Below are positions 34,583-42,522 of a stretch of 64,000 bases of DNA, one piece after another. A program made the translations under genes and the position numbers. The notes beneath the pieces were generated by a model. It was not told the DNA's origin and ran no database searches. It worked only from the letters and a program-made list of their open reading frames with translations. Within the stretch, counting starts at the first letter, position 1. Each line of letters begins with the position of its first letter. The DNA lies in NCBI GenBank assembly GCA_030123565.1, contig CP126122.1, positions 2,243,001-2,307,000 of the forward strand, given 5' to 3'. Source of the DNA: Nitrospira sp. (GTDB lineage Bacteria; Nitrospirota; Nitrospiria; Nitrospirales; Nitrospiraceae).

Positions 34583-35329
34583 TCACGCTGCCTTCCTCAG
34601 CGCCACAATCATGTTGGTCCTGAGCGAGCGGAATGGCTGGGTCATGAGCAACCGAATCCACAACAACTCCAAGGCGGCCAGAGGCGGAAGCATGGCAAAG
34701 ATGGCGTCGGTGGCAATCAAATCAAGCTGTAGCACCTCGAAGCCATTGGCCTGAGCAAGTGTTTTGACTTGTGCTTCGGTATTGGCCTTGTAGTGCGTTT
34801 CAAAGACATCATGCTCCTGTCGCCCTTCCAAGAGATAGATTAGTTTGCCTTTGAGCCATTCCGGCACGAATTTGGACAGAATCACCCCGTACCCATACGC
34901 ATTGGGAGTATGAAACAGAAATACCCCTTTCGACTTGAGGATTCTACTGATTTCACGGAACTGTTCGTCAGGGTTGTCGAGATGTTCGACGACCATATTG
35001 GCGGTCACCAGGTCGAAGGCTTCATCCCTGAACGGCAACTTGGTCACATCGCCGCGCAGCTTCTTGGTAATGGTCGGATGCGCTTTCAGTGAAGGGAGGT
35101 CATAGTCGATACCGAATATCGCTTTGCACGTTTTGACGAGCTGACGTTCTTCGTTCGCCCGCCAACTCGGGAGAATGGAATGCCCGCACCCGATCTCCAC
35201 CCACTCAACTGATGGCGTGACATACCGCTTGAGGGCTTCTTCGTATGAGTACTGTGAATACCTCAGAGTCGGCACGATAGCCCCTCGCATCGTCCAATAA
35301 ATATTGAACAATCTCGTCCGTAGACTCAT
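34583..35329 (-). CDS. class I SAM-dependent methyltransferase
   Basis: Methyltransferase of 248 residues of the methyltransferase-11/25 type. Motif I is VEWVEIGCGHSILPSW, an acidic residue follows in IFGIDYD, then LRGDVTKLPFRDEAFDLVTANMVVEHLDNPDEQFREISRILKSKGVFLFHTPN. A hydrophobic C-terminal segment (AMLPPLAALELLWIRLL) may associate with the membrane. Substrate unknown; in this locus a sugar or lipid-linked intermediate. It is followed after 61 bases by the ligase gene. Confidence 0.87.
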   Translation of the reverse strand: MSLRTRLFNIYWTMRGAIVPTLRYSQYSYEEALKRYVTPSVEWVEIGCGHSILPSWRANEERQLVKTCKAIFGIDYDLPSLKAHPTITKKLRGDVTKLPFRDEAFDLVTANMVVEHLDNPDEQFREISRILKSKGVFLFHTPNAYGYGVILSKFVPEWLKGKLIYLLEGRQEHDVFETHYKANTEAQVKTLAQANGFEVLQLDLIATDAIFAMLPPLAALELLWIRLLMTQPFRSLRTNMIVALRKAA

Positions 35330-35393
35330 GTCGATGCCGGGCCTCCCTTAATCCATATCATTCTCTCCTCCGTTCTCCCGGATCTTTCTGGAC

Positions 35394-36005
35394 TCAACGG
35401 CGCTGGTCTTCAGACAGCATCTGTGCCACTAGTTCATCACAGGCGCGCTTGATCATCGAAAAACACGTGTGAAAATCTTCCACGGTGCCGCTGTACGGAT
35501 CAGCGACTTCCCGCGCCGATTGATCGTAAAACTGCCGCAGCAAAAATACTTTCTGTTCGGCCTGAGGATATAACTTGATCACCCGGCTTCGCTGCTGCCA
35601 TTCCATCACCACAATCATGTCCGCCCGTTCCACCTGATCCTTGTGTAACGGTTGCGTCGCATGCTTGCCCAGCAGGAGGCCGCCCTGTGCCCCAACAATC
35701 TGTGCGAGCGGATGTGCGGGTTTCCCGAACGACGTCTCAAGTCCGGCCGATTGAACCGCGATTGGCAACCCATGTTTTTCGATCAAGCACTTGAGATAGG
35801 CCTCCGCCAGTGGACTTCGACAAATGTTGCCCTTGCAGACGACCAGGATAGAGCGCAACGGCTTCGGGAAAGACTGTCGATTGACGAGCACTCGATAACG
35901 CCAACGATCAAGAATTGAATTGAGCGATCGCTTCGTCGAACGGGCGAGGTCAAACAGGGATGTATGGGCGACATTCGTTTCGGATCGAGACTGAATCTGC
36001 GACAT
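35394..36005 (-). CDS. low-molecular-weight protein-tyrosine phosphatase with N-terminal extension
   Basis: Phosphatase of 203 residues. The P-loop C57-KGNIC-R63-S is the C-x5-R-S signature and DPYSGT near residue 163 holds the general acid Asp. In polysaccharide loci such enzymes (Wzb, EpsP) dephosphorylate a tyrosine kinase that controls chain length; no such kinase is in the window. About 50 residues precede the catalytic domain, where most family members begin almost directly at the P-loop. The start is well supported by AGGGAG before the ATG, so the extension appears real. It starts nine bases after the ATP-grasp gene. Confidence 0.92.
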   Translation of the reverse strand: MSQIQSRSETNVAHTSLFDLARSTKRSLNSILDRWRYRVLVNRQSFPKPLRSILVVCKGNICRSPLAEAYLKCLIEKHGLPIAVQSAGLETSFGKPAHPLAQIVGAQGGLLLGKHATQPLHKDQVERADMIVVMEWQQRSRVIKLYPQAEQKVFLLRQFYDQSAREVADPYSGTVEDFHTCFSMIKRACDELVAQMLSEDQRR

Positions 36006-36014
36006 CGGAACTCC

Positions 36015-37202
36015 CTATGCCAACTTGACATACCGCATAAGTTCGAAGCGACTTGGACCGAGATCGTCGAGTTGCTCGATTTCATAAAACAGATCCCGCC
36101 CGAAAAACCGGCAGAAGGACATCAACGACCTGAACTTCGAGGGCGCACCAGGCGGAAGATTGAGGGCGCGATCATTCTTCACCATTCGCATCAACAGTTG
36201 GTCCAAATCGCCCAGCAGCCACCTTGATCTCACCCCGATGCGATAGCCGTTTTCCGGCACGGTCTCAGATCTGCCCATCGCCATGTTCAATAGAAGAAAC
36301 GGGAAGTTCACGCCCGCATCCACAGCCAGCTGCAGCGACCCCCAAAACCGCCCATTGATTTCCATCAACATCGGCACTTGACCGGCTGCATCCACCTTGA
36401 ACTCCACCATCGCCACACCATGCCATTTCACACGTTGCAAAAGTTTGAGCGCCGACTCGACCATGGGTTTTGGCAAGGCCATACTCTCGCGCAAGACACT
36501 CACCCCACCGGACGGCGGACGCTCACGCAGTCGTCGATGAGCGAACATCCCAAGCGGTACGCCCTGCTGCATCAGCACAAAGAGACCCTGCCCTTCACCG
36601 ATAACACGCCGTTGAATCAGCGACGGCTGCTGCAGATACGGTTTGTCCCGGTACAGGCGCAGAAGTTCTTCGCGAGAGCCGGCATAACTCACTGAGGTTT
36701 TCGTCCATCGACCGTCTTCTTTTACCAACGAACACCCGGGCTTGACCACCACCGGAAACTCCGTCACGCTTTCGATCACGCCCTCGAGACGGCCATCGGG
36801 AACGAAGATGGTGTCGGGAATAGGAACGCCCTGCTCCACGGCCTGACGCATCAATCGATATTTGTCTGATATTTCCTGAAACACCTCGGCGTCGGGAGTC
36901 GGAACACGAGTGTGCGCTTCGAATCGGCTCTTCTCCGGCCCGATGACGTGCATGGCAATATCGGAGAGCGGGAACAATGCATCCACCTGATGTTCCCGAA
37001 CTGTTTCCATCAGGCAGGTCACGAACTGTTCCGGCTCTCGATAGGGAGAAGGATATACAACGCGTTGCTCGCAATAGCGCGAAGATCCCGCAAGGGATCG
37101 CTGAGACTCTGCCCCGACGATCACCGCCACATTTGCACGACCGAGCGCCCTCGTGACCGCGAGGGCCGCCCGCTCGTCTCCATCGGTGACCAACACTCTC
37201 AC
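36015..37202 (-). CDS. ATP-grasp ligase (carbamoyl-phosphate-synthase-like)
   Basis: ATP-grasp protein of 395 residues beginning at GTG (MRVLVTDGDERAALAVTRAL). A preATP-grasp Rossmann-like domain (1-110) is followed by the ATP-grasp fold: FPVVVKPGCSLVKEDG, the linker YLQQPSLIQRRVIGEGQGLFVL, and the metal-site block WHGVAMVEFKVDAAGQVPMLMEINGRFWGSLQLAVDAG with the Glu and Asn ligands. Such enzymes join a carboxylate to an amine through an acyl phosphate. It may amidate a uronic acid or attach an amino acid to a sugar; both are inference. Followed by the tyrosine phosphatase gene after nine bases. Confidence 0.85.
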   Translation of the reverse strand: MRVLVTDGDERAALAVTRALGRANVAVIVGAESQRSLAGSSRYCEQRVVYPSPYREPEQFVTCLMETVREHQVDALFPLSDIAMHVIGPEKSRFEAHTRVPTPDAEVFQEISDKYRLMRQAVEQGVPIPDTIFVPDGRLEGVIESVTEFPVVVKPGCSLVKEDGRWTKTSVSYAGSREELLRLYRDKPYLQQPSLIQRRVIGEGQGLFVLMQQGVPLGMFAHRRLRERPPSGGVSVLRESMALPKPMVESALKLLQRVKWHGVAMVEFKVDAAGQVPMLMEINGRFWGSLQLAVDAGVNFPFLLLNMAMGRSETVPENGYRIGVRSRWLLGDLDQLLMRMVKNDRALNLPPGAPSKFRSLMSFCRFFGRDLFYEIEQLDDLGPSRFELMRYVKLA

Positions 37203-37246
37203 AGGTTTTCTCGCCCCACGGAACCATCCCTCACTTCGTCTGTCCG

Positions 37247-38314
37247 TTATTGATGCGCGGCCGACCCCGATAGAGGGCCCAATAGTCGAAAAGAAAACAG
37301 CGGAAGAGTTTCCGTCACATCATTGTGAATTCCCACTCGCCGGATGGCGTAGCGATTTTCCGGCGTGCGCCCCTCGACTCCGGTCCGCACTCCGACCGCC
37401 GCCTCATATCCACATGCCTGCACCTGGTGCTGGATGCGAAGATCGCTATTCCCGTTGGGATAACAAAAAACAGGCACGTAGTTCACACCCTGCTCCAGCA
37501 GCACTCGTCTCGACCTTTCCAACTCGTCCGATACCTGGTCCGGCGTGATCGTGGTCATGATGCGATGCGAACATGAATGGGACCCGAATGACACGCCATC
37601 CCGGGACATCTCCCTCACCTCGTCCCAATTCACAATAACCCGCTTCTTCGGCAGCGACACCCTCAACTCGCCCGCCAAACCGGCGACTAATTCACGGATC
37701 TTCTCGATCGGCAAGTGCTTGCAACGCTCAATGATCCGATCGGTTACCTGCTCTGGGCGGGCCGGCGATTCAATGAGCGAAGGAACATCTCCATTCAAAA
37801 AATAAGACAGCACGCCCTCAACGTTTTTTGTCGATTCAGCCTTGGCATACCGATCGACGACAACCTTTAAAAGGAAAGACAGCTGATCCGGCCAGAACCA
37901 CTCGTCGCTGCCCACATAATCCGTCGGAAGGAAAATAGTAGCGGGAATGTTCAGCCGCTTCAGGATGGGGTACGCATGGCGATAGTTGTCCAACCAACCG
38001 TCATCGAACGTAATGACACAATATCGAGCCTGCGTATCCCATCGATCCTTTTGCCACAGATTGAGGAGCTCCGACAGAGACAGGACCGTAAAGTTATCTT
38101 TCACAAACCTCATGTGTCGAGCGAAGACGTCGTCGAGCACATACATCCCCGGCTGCACGCACTGATCGGAAACTTCGTCGGCAGTCAACACCCGGTGATA
38201 CGTCAGAACGACGACTTTCCCTTGACGTCGCCATCGATACAGAGAGGAGGCATAGAAAGCCCCCGCTACCACGCGACGAATCGTAAATTTTAACGCTCCA
38301 AGAACGGTCGTCAT
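37247..38314 (-). CDS. polysaccharide deacetylase (NodB family, CE4)
   Basis: Metal-dependent deacetylase of 355 residues. The NodB fold shows CVITFDDGWLDNYRHAYPIL, with the catalytic Asp and metal Asp in the FDDG motif, then ATIFLPTDYVG and a later VSFGSHSCSHRIMTT giving the SHSxxH metal-binding His pair. It lacks a signal peptide; the N-terminal stretch (VVAGAFYASSLYR) is weakly hydrophobic. It should remove N-acetyl groups from a glycan or lipid-linked sugar. It follows the small DUF5989-type gene by 22 bases and precedes the ATP-grasp gene. Confidence 0.9.
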   Translation of the reverse strand: MTTVLGALKFTIRRVVAGAFYASSLYRWRRQGKVVVLTYHRVLTADEVSDQCVQPGMYVLDDVFARHMRFVKDNFTVLSLSELLNLWQKDRWDTQARYCVITFDDGWLDNYRHAYPILKRLNIPATIFLPTDYVGSDEWFWPDQLSFLLKVVVDRYAKAESTKNVEGVLSYFLNGDVPSLIESPARPEQVTDRIIERCKHLPIEKIRELVAGLAGELRVSLPKKRVIVNWDEVREMSRDGVSFGSHSCSHRIMTTITPDQVSDELERSRRVLLEQGVNYVPVFCYPNGNSDLRIQHQVQACGYEAAVGVRTGVEGRTPENRYAIRRVGIHNDVTETLPLFSFRLLGPLSGSAAHQ

Positions 38315-38336
38315 GCAACCAGTTGCGGTTTTCTGC

Positions 38337-38489
38337 CTAAAACAGGGTGTAGATGAACGGCGCCACCGCCGATCCCTGGGTTAGGACAATCAAGCTCCCC
38401 AACAGCACAAGCATCACAATGATCGGCAACAACCAGAATTTTTTCCGCTCCTTCATAAAGGCCCACAGCTCTTTTAAGAACTCACCCAT
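38337..38489 (-). CDS. 50-residue membrane peptide, DUF5989 type
   Basis: Short gene with a perfect GGAGG four bases before the ATG at 38489. The product is MGEFLKELWAFMKERKKFWL followed by LPIIVMLVLLGSLIVLTQGS and ends AVAPFIYTLF. A basic amphipathic N terminus precedes one transmembrane helix. This is the pattern of DUF5989 peptides that, from memory, accompany SxtJ and O-carbamoyltransferase genes in polysaccharide and saxitoxin loci. Here it sits 15 bases after an SxtJ-like gene. The function is unknown; an accessory role with the carbamoyltransferase encoded at 48174-50018 is an inference. Confidence 0.85.
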   Translation of the reverse strand: MGEFLKELWAFMKERKKFWLLPIIVMLVLLGSLIVLTQGSAVAPFIYTLF

Positions 38490-38504
38490 GTGTCCTCCGT
38501 CAAT

Positions 38505-38900
38505 CTAAAATTGCCTCGTCATATGGTTACGCGGCCGCGCGTGACGCACGACCCGATAACTCTCGGCATTTGGACTGAACGCCCTTCGCATCGAATCCCA
38601 GCCGAACAGCCGCATGACCACCCCCATCGGAGTGATGAGTCCGAAGTAGAGGATCCCCAGGATAATCCTGGTATTGACCCACCCCATGACATGACCGACC
38701 TTCATCCAGATTTTGAAGAGAGGGGCGAGAGCGGTGGGCGCAATAAGTCCCAGGGGAATCAGGAGGGCTCCCGGAACGACGGCCCAAAGACGCAACCCTT
38801 CACCGTGCCTGATCGCCGGCCAGATGCCGATCAGGCAGAAGATCCCACCGACGATCAATCCAAAGTTGCGTAGTTCTTTCTTTTCAACCATTCCTTCCAT
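38505..38900 (-). CDS. SxtJ-family small membrane protein
   Basis: Membrane protein of 131 residues with about three helices (NFGLIVGGIFCLIGIWP, LWAVVPGALLIPLGLIAP, IILGILYFGLITPMGVVMRLFG). The motif MKVGHVMGWVNTRIILGILYFGLITPMG is characteristic of the SxtJ family. GAGG lies six bases before the ATG. SxtJ is named from the saxitoxin cluster, where it is next to the carbamoyltransferase gene sxtI, and its biochemical role is not established. Together with the 50-codon gene downstream it forms a two-gene accessory unit separated by about 9 kb from the carbamoyltransferase gene. Confidence 0.87.
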   Translation of the reverse strand: MEGMVEKKELRNFGLIVGGIFCLIGIWPAIRHGEGLRLWAVVPGALLIPLGLIAPTALAPLFKIWMKVGHVMGWVNTRIILGILYFGLITPMGVVMRLFGWDSMRRAFSPNAESYRVVRHARPRNHMTRQF

Positions 38901-38988
38901 CCATCACCTCTTTGTGTCGGCAACCGGCAAGACGATGCCGTCGAGGACGGTTACAGCCATGGCTCACGCGGTTTGAAACCTTTCTGTC

Positions 38989-40128
38989 TCAACGTTTGGA
39001 CGGCTCCCAGCGAAAGACACGATCTCCTCTCAAATATCGCATCCAGGCATCCAGGATGGAGAGATTGACCAACACAAAAAACGAGGGCAACCGTAGCAGG
39101 TTGCTCTTGGGTATCCACTGGCACCAGGCATAGATCGCCGCCATGACATAAAAAAGCACCTGGCCAGCCAACAGCACTTGATACAGCATGGACTGTGTCG
39201 CCAGCACCACGTTGGAAACGAGGGCGACGATCATGGCAAAAGGAACGAGCCATCGACATAACTTATGACTGAATAATTGCCACGCGAAGAGCCCATATCG
39301 AAACGGATTCAACATTGGCAGACTTCGCATGAAGACTGCAATCCCTCTTAGGACCGTCCGGACCTTGCGCTGGTATTCCTTTTTCTCATCCGTCAAATTT
39401 TTATAGTATCCGATACTTTCCGGAGCGGAGACACCGCGAAGACCGACTCTCATCGAATTCAACAGCGTATTGAAATCACTTTGTAAATCATCCGCCCAGG
39501 GAGTACAGACCGCTCTTCTCGCGGCAAAAAACGACCCGCTGAGGCCGACCAACGTATTCACCTTGGTTTCCAATCGACGGAGCAGCATCTCATACTTGAC
39601 GTAGGCGCCCTCGCCGCTCAGGTTGCCCTCCGCGTCGATAAATCGATCCACGCTGCTCACGCAGCCGACGGTGGGATCATTGAACGGCTTCACGATATTG
39701 GCGATGCCGTGGGGCGGTAACGTGGTGGCCGTATCCGAGAATACCAAGACCTCCCCGCTCGTCTGACCGACGGCCAGCTTCTGGGCGGCTTCCTTGCCTC
39801 GTCGTTCCGGTGCACGAATGAGTCGCACGCCCGACGACGCATAGGTACGCACGATCTCGTCGGTCCGATCCGATGAACAGTCGGATGCCACGACCATTTC
39901 GAGACGTTCGCGGGGATACTGTTGCTGAAGAGTATTTTCGATCTTCTCCTTGATACGCCCTTCTTCGTTGTAGGCCGTAATCACAAACGAAACCGTTGGT
40001 TGGATATCACCCGCCGACACCGTTCGATTCCTGAAACAGGAGAGGACCAGCAAGACGAGCAAATACCCTGCATACGCATAAAATATAAACAGGAGCGCCC
40101 CCCAGAAGGTCCATTCAGCAAACCACAT
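38989..40128 (-). CDS. membrane-bound glycosyltransferase family 2
   Basis: Processive-type GT2 enzyme of 379 residues from the ATG at 40128 (a GTG five codons upstream is less likely). One N-terminal helix (FWGALLFIFYAYAGYLLVLLVL) is followed by a GT-A domain with VSFVITAYNEEGRIKEKIENTL, VVASDCSSDRTDEIV and VLVFSDTATTL as the metal-binding region. Then comes LSGSFFAARRAVC, and a Q/RxxRW-like zone KEYQRKVRTVLRGI. Three C-terminal helices end the protein. Layout matches glucosyl- or N-acetylglucosaminyl-transferases that build linear glycans. Donor unknown. Confidence 0.88.
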   Translation of the reverse strand: MWFAEWTFWGALLFIFYAYAGYLLVLLVLSCFRNRTVSAGDIQPTVSFVITAYNEEGRIKEKIENTLQQQYPRERLEMVVASDCSSDRTDEIVRTYASSGVRLIRAPERRGKEAAQKLAVGQTSGEVLVFSDTATTLPPHGIANIVKPFNDPTVGCVSSVDRFIDAEGNLSGEGAYVKYEMLLRRLETKVNTLVGLSGSFFAARRAVCTPWADDLQSDFNTLLNSMRVGLRGVSAPESIGYYKNLTDEKKEYQRKVRTVLRGIAVFMRSLPMLNPFRYGLFAWQLFSHKLCRWLVPFAMIVALVSNVVLATQSMLYQVLLAGQVLFYVMAAIYAWCQWIPKSNLLRLPSFFVLVNLSILDAWMRYLRGDRVFRWEPSKR

Positions 40129-40192
40129 CGTCCCGTATCCCACCCTTATCGATCAGCAACCTATGGGACTCCCCCGCCTGCAGATCGGTGAT

Positions 40193-41470
40193 TCAACCGA
40201 CTCGCGGTAGCTCGGAAACATTCTGCCGCCTCGCATTGATTTCCGACGAAGAGTAAGCACCTGATCCCTCAACACATTGAACGCGTTGAACGGCGCTGCA
40301 AATCCGTGCGAGATCGGTATCGGACAATAATTCATGCGTCGGGACGGTGACGAGCCGTTCCGCCATCATCGCCGCTCGCGGCACGCTCTGGGATGAGAGC
40401 ACCTCTCGAAGCTCAGGTACCTGTTGGATCGATGACGGGTATGCGGCGCTCACCCCAAGGCCCTGCGCCTTCGACATCAGACATACCGATTCTTTCTCTT
40501 GCTTGGAACCCATCAAAACAGGCAGCCGCAGATAGACTGACTGCCCTGGCACGGATGGTTTGATCATCTGCACACCAGCTGGGTCGAGAGATCGAATCAG
40601 ATGCTCCGCATGCGCCACACGACTTGATGTCGAACGAGCAAGACGCTCCTTCCACCGTCGCAACAATCCGGCCCGTACCGAGTCCATGCGAGCGACCGGA
40701 AAATCCCTGTAGAATTTCGTCTCTCCCAGCTTCAAGAATGGAAGTCCTGCCGGCAACCAATAGAGCGACGGGTGGATCAACAGTTGTGTGGCCGCCACCT
40801 CCAACCAATTCTTAAACATGTCGAGCGGCGATCCAGCAGGAAGCTGTGCATATTCACGAGCCACGGCTTCCCCGATTCGATCATCATTCGTGAGAATGGC
40901 CCCTCCGGATCCACAGGTGAGGTGTTTTCCCCTGCCGAAACTCAAAAATGCAACATCGCCCATAGCTCCGAACGGCGTTCCCTCGCGACTCCCTCCAAAC
41001 GCCTGCGCCACATCTTCCACCACAAAGATGCCCCGCCGACGACACAATTCGACAGTCCGCGGCACATCAACCCCGATCCCAAACAAATGTGTCGCCAGCA
41101 CACACAGGACTTCGGAATCCGCAAGCCGTTCGAGCTGTTCAAAGTCAAGGTCGAACGACTGCGGAGCCACGTCGCACAATACCACCGAGAGTCGAGCGCG
41201 GACGACGGCCGACGGAACGGAAAAACACGTATACCCTGGAAGGACGACCTTTTGCCGCCCGGAAAGACCATGCAGGGCCCGGAGGATGATATTGAGCGCG
41301 GCTTTTCCGGAGGACACGAACCATACATGCTTCACACCGAAGTACTCGCGAAATTCGGCTTGCAGTCGGAGAACAGTGGCTTGTGGACGCGCGAAACCCA
41401 CCACCCCCTGAATGAGGTCGCGCCAATCGATCGGTGCAGCCGAAGGAGGAAGTGTTCGTTGCGCCTTCAT
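40193..41470 (-). CDS. DegT/DnrJ/EryC1/StrS-family aminotransferase
   Basis: PLP-dependent sugar aminotransferase family, 425 residues. The ATG at 41470 overlaps the FemAB-like stop by four bases (ATGA), while the open frame upstream to 41791 has no support. Motifs: FVSSGKAALNIILRAL for phosphate binding, VVEDVAQAFGG with Asp153, and the cofactor Lys182 in LSFGRGKHLTCGSGGAI. Family members transaminate keto-sugars, but some carry out other reactions. No matching 4,6-dehydratase or 3-oxidase is obvious in the window, so the substrate is open. Confidence 0.88.
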   Translation of the reverse strand: MKAQRTLPPSAAPIDWRDLIQGVVGFARPQATVLRLQAEFREYFGVKHVWFVSSGKAALNIILRALHGLSGRQKVVLPGYTCFSVPSAVVRARLSVVLCDVAPQSFDLDFEQLERLADSEVLCVLATHLFGIGVDVPRTVELCRRRGIFVVEDVAQAFGGSREGTPFGAMGDVAFLSFGRGKHLTCGSGGAILTNDDRIGEAVAREYAQLPAGSPLDMFKNWLEVAATQLLIHPSLYWLPAGLPFLKLGETKFYRDFPVARMDSVRAGLLRRWKERLARSTSSRVAHAEHLIRSLDPAGVQMIKPSVPGQSVYLRLPVLMGSKQEKESVCLMSKAQGLGVSAAYPSSIQQVPELREVLSSQSVPRAAMMAERLVTVPTHELLSDTDLARICSAVQRVQCVEGSGAYSSSEINARRQNVSELPRVG

Positions 41471-42522
41471 GGAAGGTGCTTCACAATGTGAGGCCCGAGC
41501 AGGTTTGCGACCACCAAAGGCAATTTCTGCCACAAGCGTATCGCCAGGGCATATTTCGGATTCTGCGGATTGAGTTGAGGTACCTGGCGCCCATCTTTTA
41601 CCCAATAGTACCAATGAAGCTGTTTCGGCTTGGCCCCCCATTGTTCTTTGAAACGATAGGTACCGCTGTCCGGAGTCGAGCGACCAAAGTCGAATACCTG
41701 AAACCCCTGCTGGCAGGCATATTCCAGCACCGTGCCGTAGAGCAACATATTGGGGGCAAGTTTGTTGAATCGTTTGTCCGACGCCGCCCAAGGGATCTCC
41801 AACGACGAACGGAACCCATAGAGGAACCCTGCGGCAGCCGGCGTCTCTCCGTGAGAGACGATACAGATGCGGGTCTCCTTCGGAAGCACCTCGAGAATCT
41901 TCTCGAAAAAGCCCTTCGCATACACCGGCGTCCCCAGATCACGCATGCACCGTGAAAAGACGGCATAAAATTCGTCGAGACATTCCTTGCCTCCCACTCG
42001 TGCGGTCATACCTTCTTTTTGCGCCCGGCGGATCTGGCTCCGTAACTTGGACGGAAACCCCTTCAATAATTCTTCATAGGAATTCGGCAGTGAAAGACGC
42101 ATGGATACCTTTCGCGCGCTGGGTACCCAAGACGTATCCGTCGCTTCTGCATGTCGCAGTTCTATGTGATCCGCATTCAACGCTTTCGCCTGTTCGATTG
42201 CAGAGGCCTCGAGCCGCGACCGCCCTTCTGGAGAATCGGCGATCAGGCCGCCGTAGTTCACGAACGGCACGGACACCAAGAATCGACCAAACCCTCGGCT
42301 CGCCAAGAGCACCAGCGGGGCAATGCCTTGTACCGTCCCATCGTAGTCTTTGACCGCCACATAGTACGTTCGATGCCCGAACGCTTCCTCGATGACGCGA
42401 CGCCATTCAACAAGATGATATCCCGTCGCCAAGGGGGATTTCAGCACATAGGCATTCCACGCCAGAACTTCGGCATCCGTCCGACCTACAAATGAAGTCA
42501 CCAAGGCACTCATGTCGGCCAT
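41467..42522 (-). CDS. FemAB-like acyl/aminoacyl transferase (exosortase A-associated type)
   Basis: GNAT-fold transferase of 351 residues in the FemAB superfamily. The N-terminal GNAT half has TGYHLVEWRRVIEEAFGHRTYYV. The second half has SYEELLKGFPSKLRSQIRRAQKEGM and the strongly typical YEYACQQGFQVFDFGRSTPDSGTYRFKEQWGAKPKQLHWYYW-like region near residues 270-310. This matches the FemAB protein found with PEP-CTERM/EpsH loci (TIGR03019-like, from memory). It may acylate or aminoacylate a sugar. Coupled by overlap to the aminotransferase gene and adjacent to a GT4 gene. Confidence 0.88.
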   Translation of the reverse strand: MADMSALVTSFVGRTDAEVLAWNAYVLKSPLATGYHLVEWRRVIEEAFGHRTYYVAVKDYDGTVQGIAPLVLLASRGFGRFLVSVPFVNYGGLIADSPEGRSRLEASAIEQAKALNADHIELRHAEATDTSWVPSARKVSMRLSLPNSYEELLKGFPSKLRSQIRRAQKEGMTARVGGKECLDEFYAVFSRCMRDLGTPVYAKGFFEKILEVLPKETRICIVSHGETPAAAGFLYGFRSSLEIPWAASDKRFNKLAPNMLLYGTVLEYACQQGFQVFDFGRSTPDSGTYRFKEQWGAKPKQLHWYYWVKDGRQVPQLNPQNPKYALAIRLWQKLPLVVANLLGPHIVKHLP

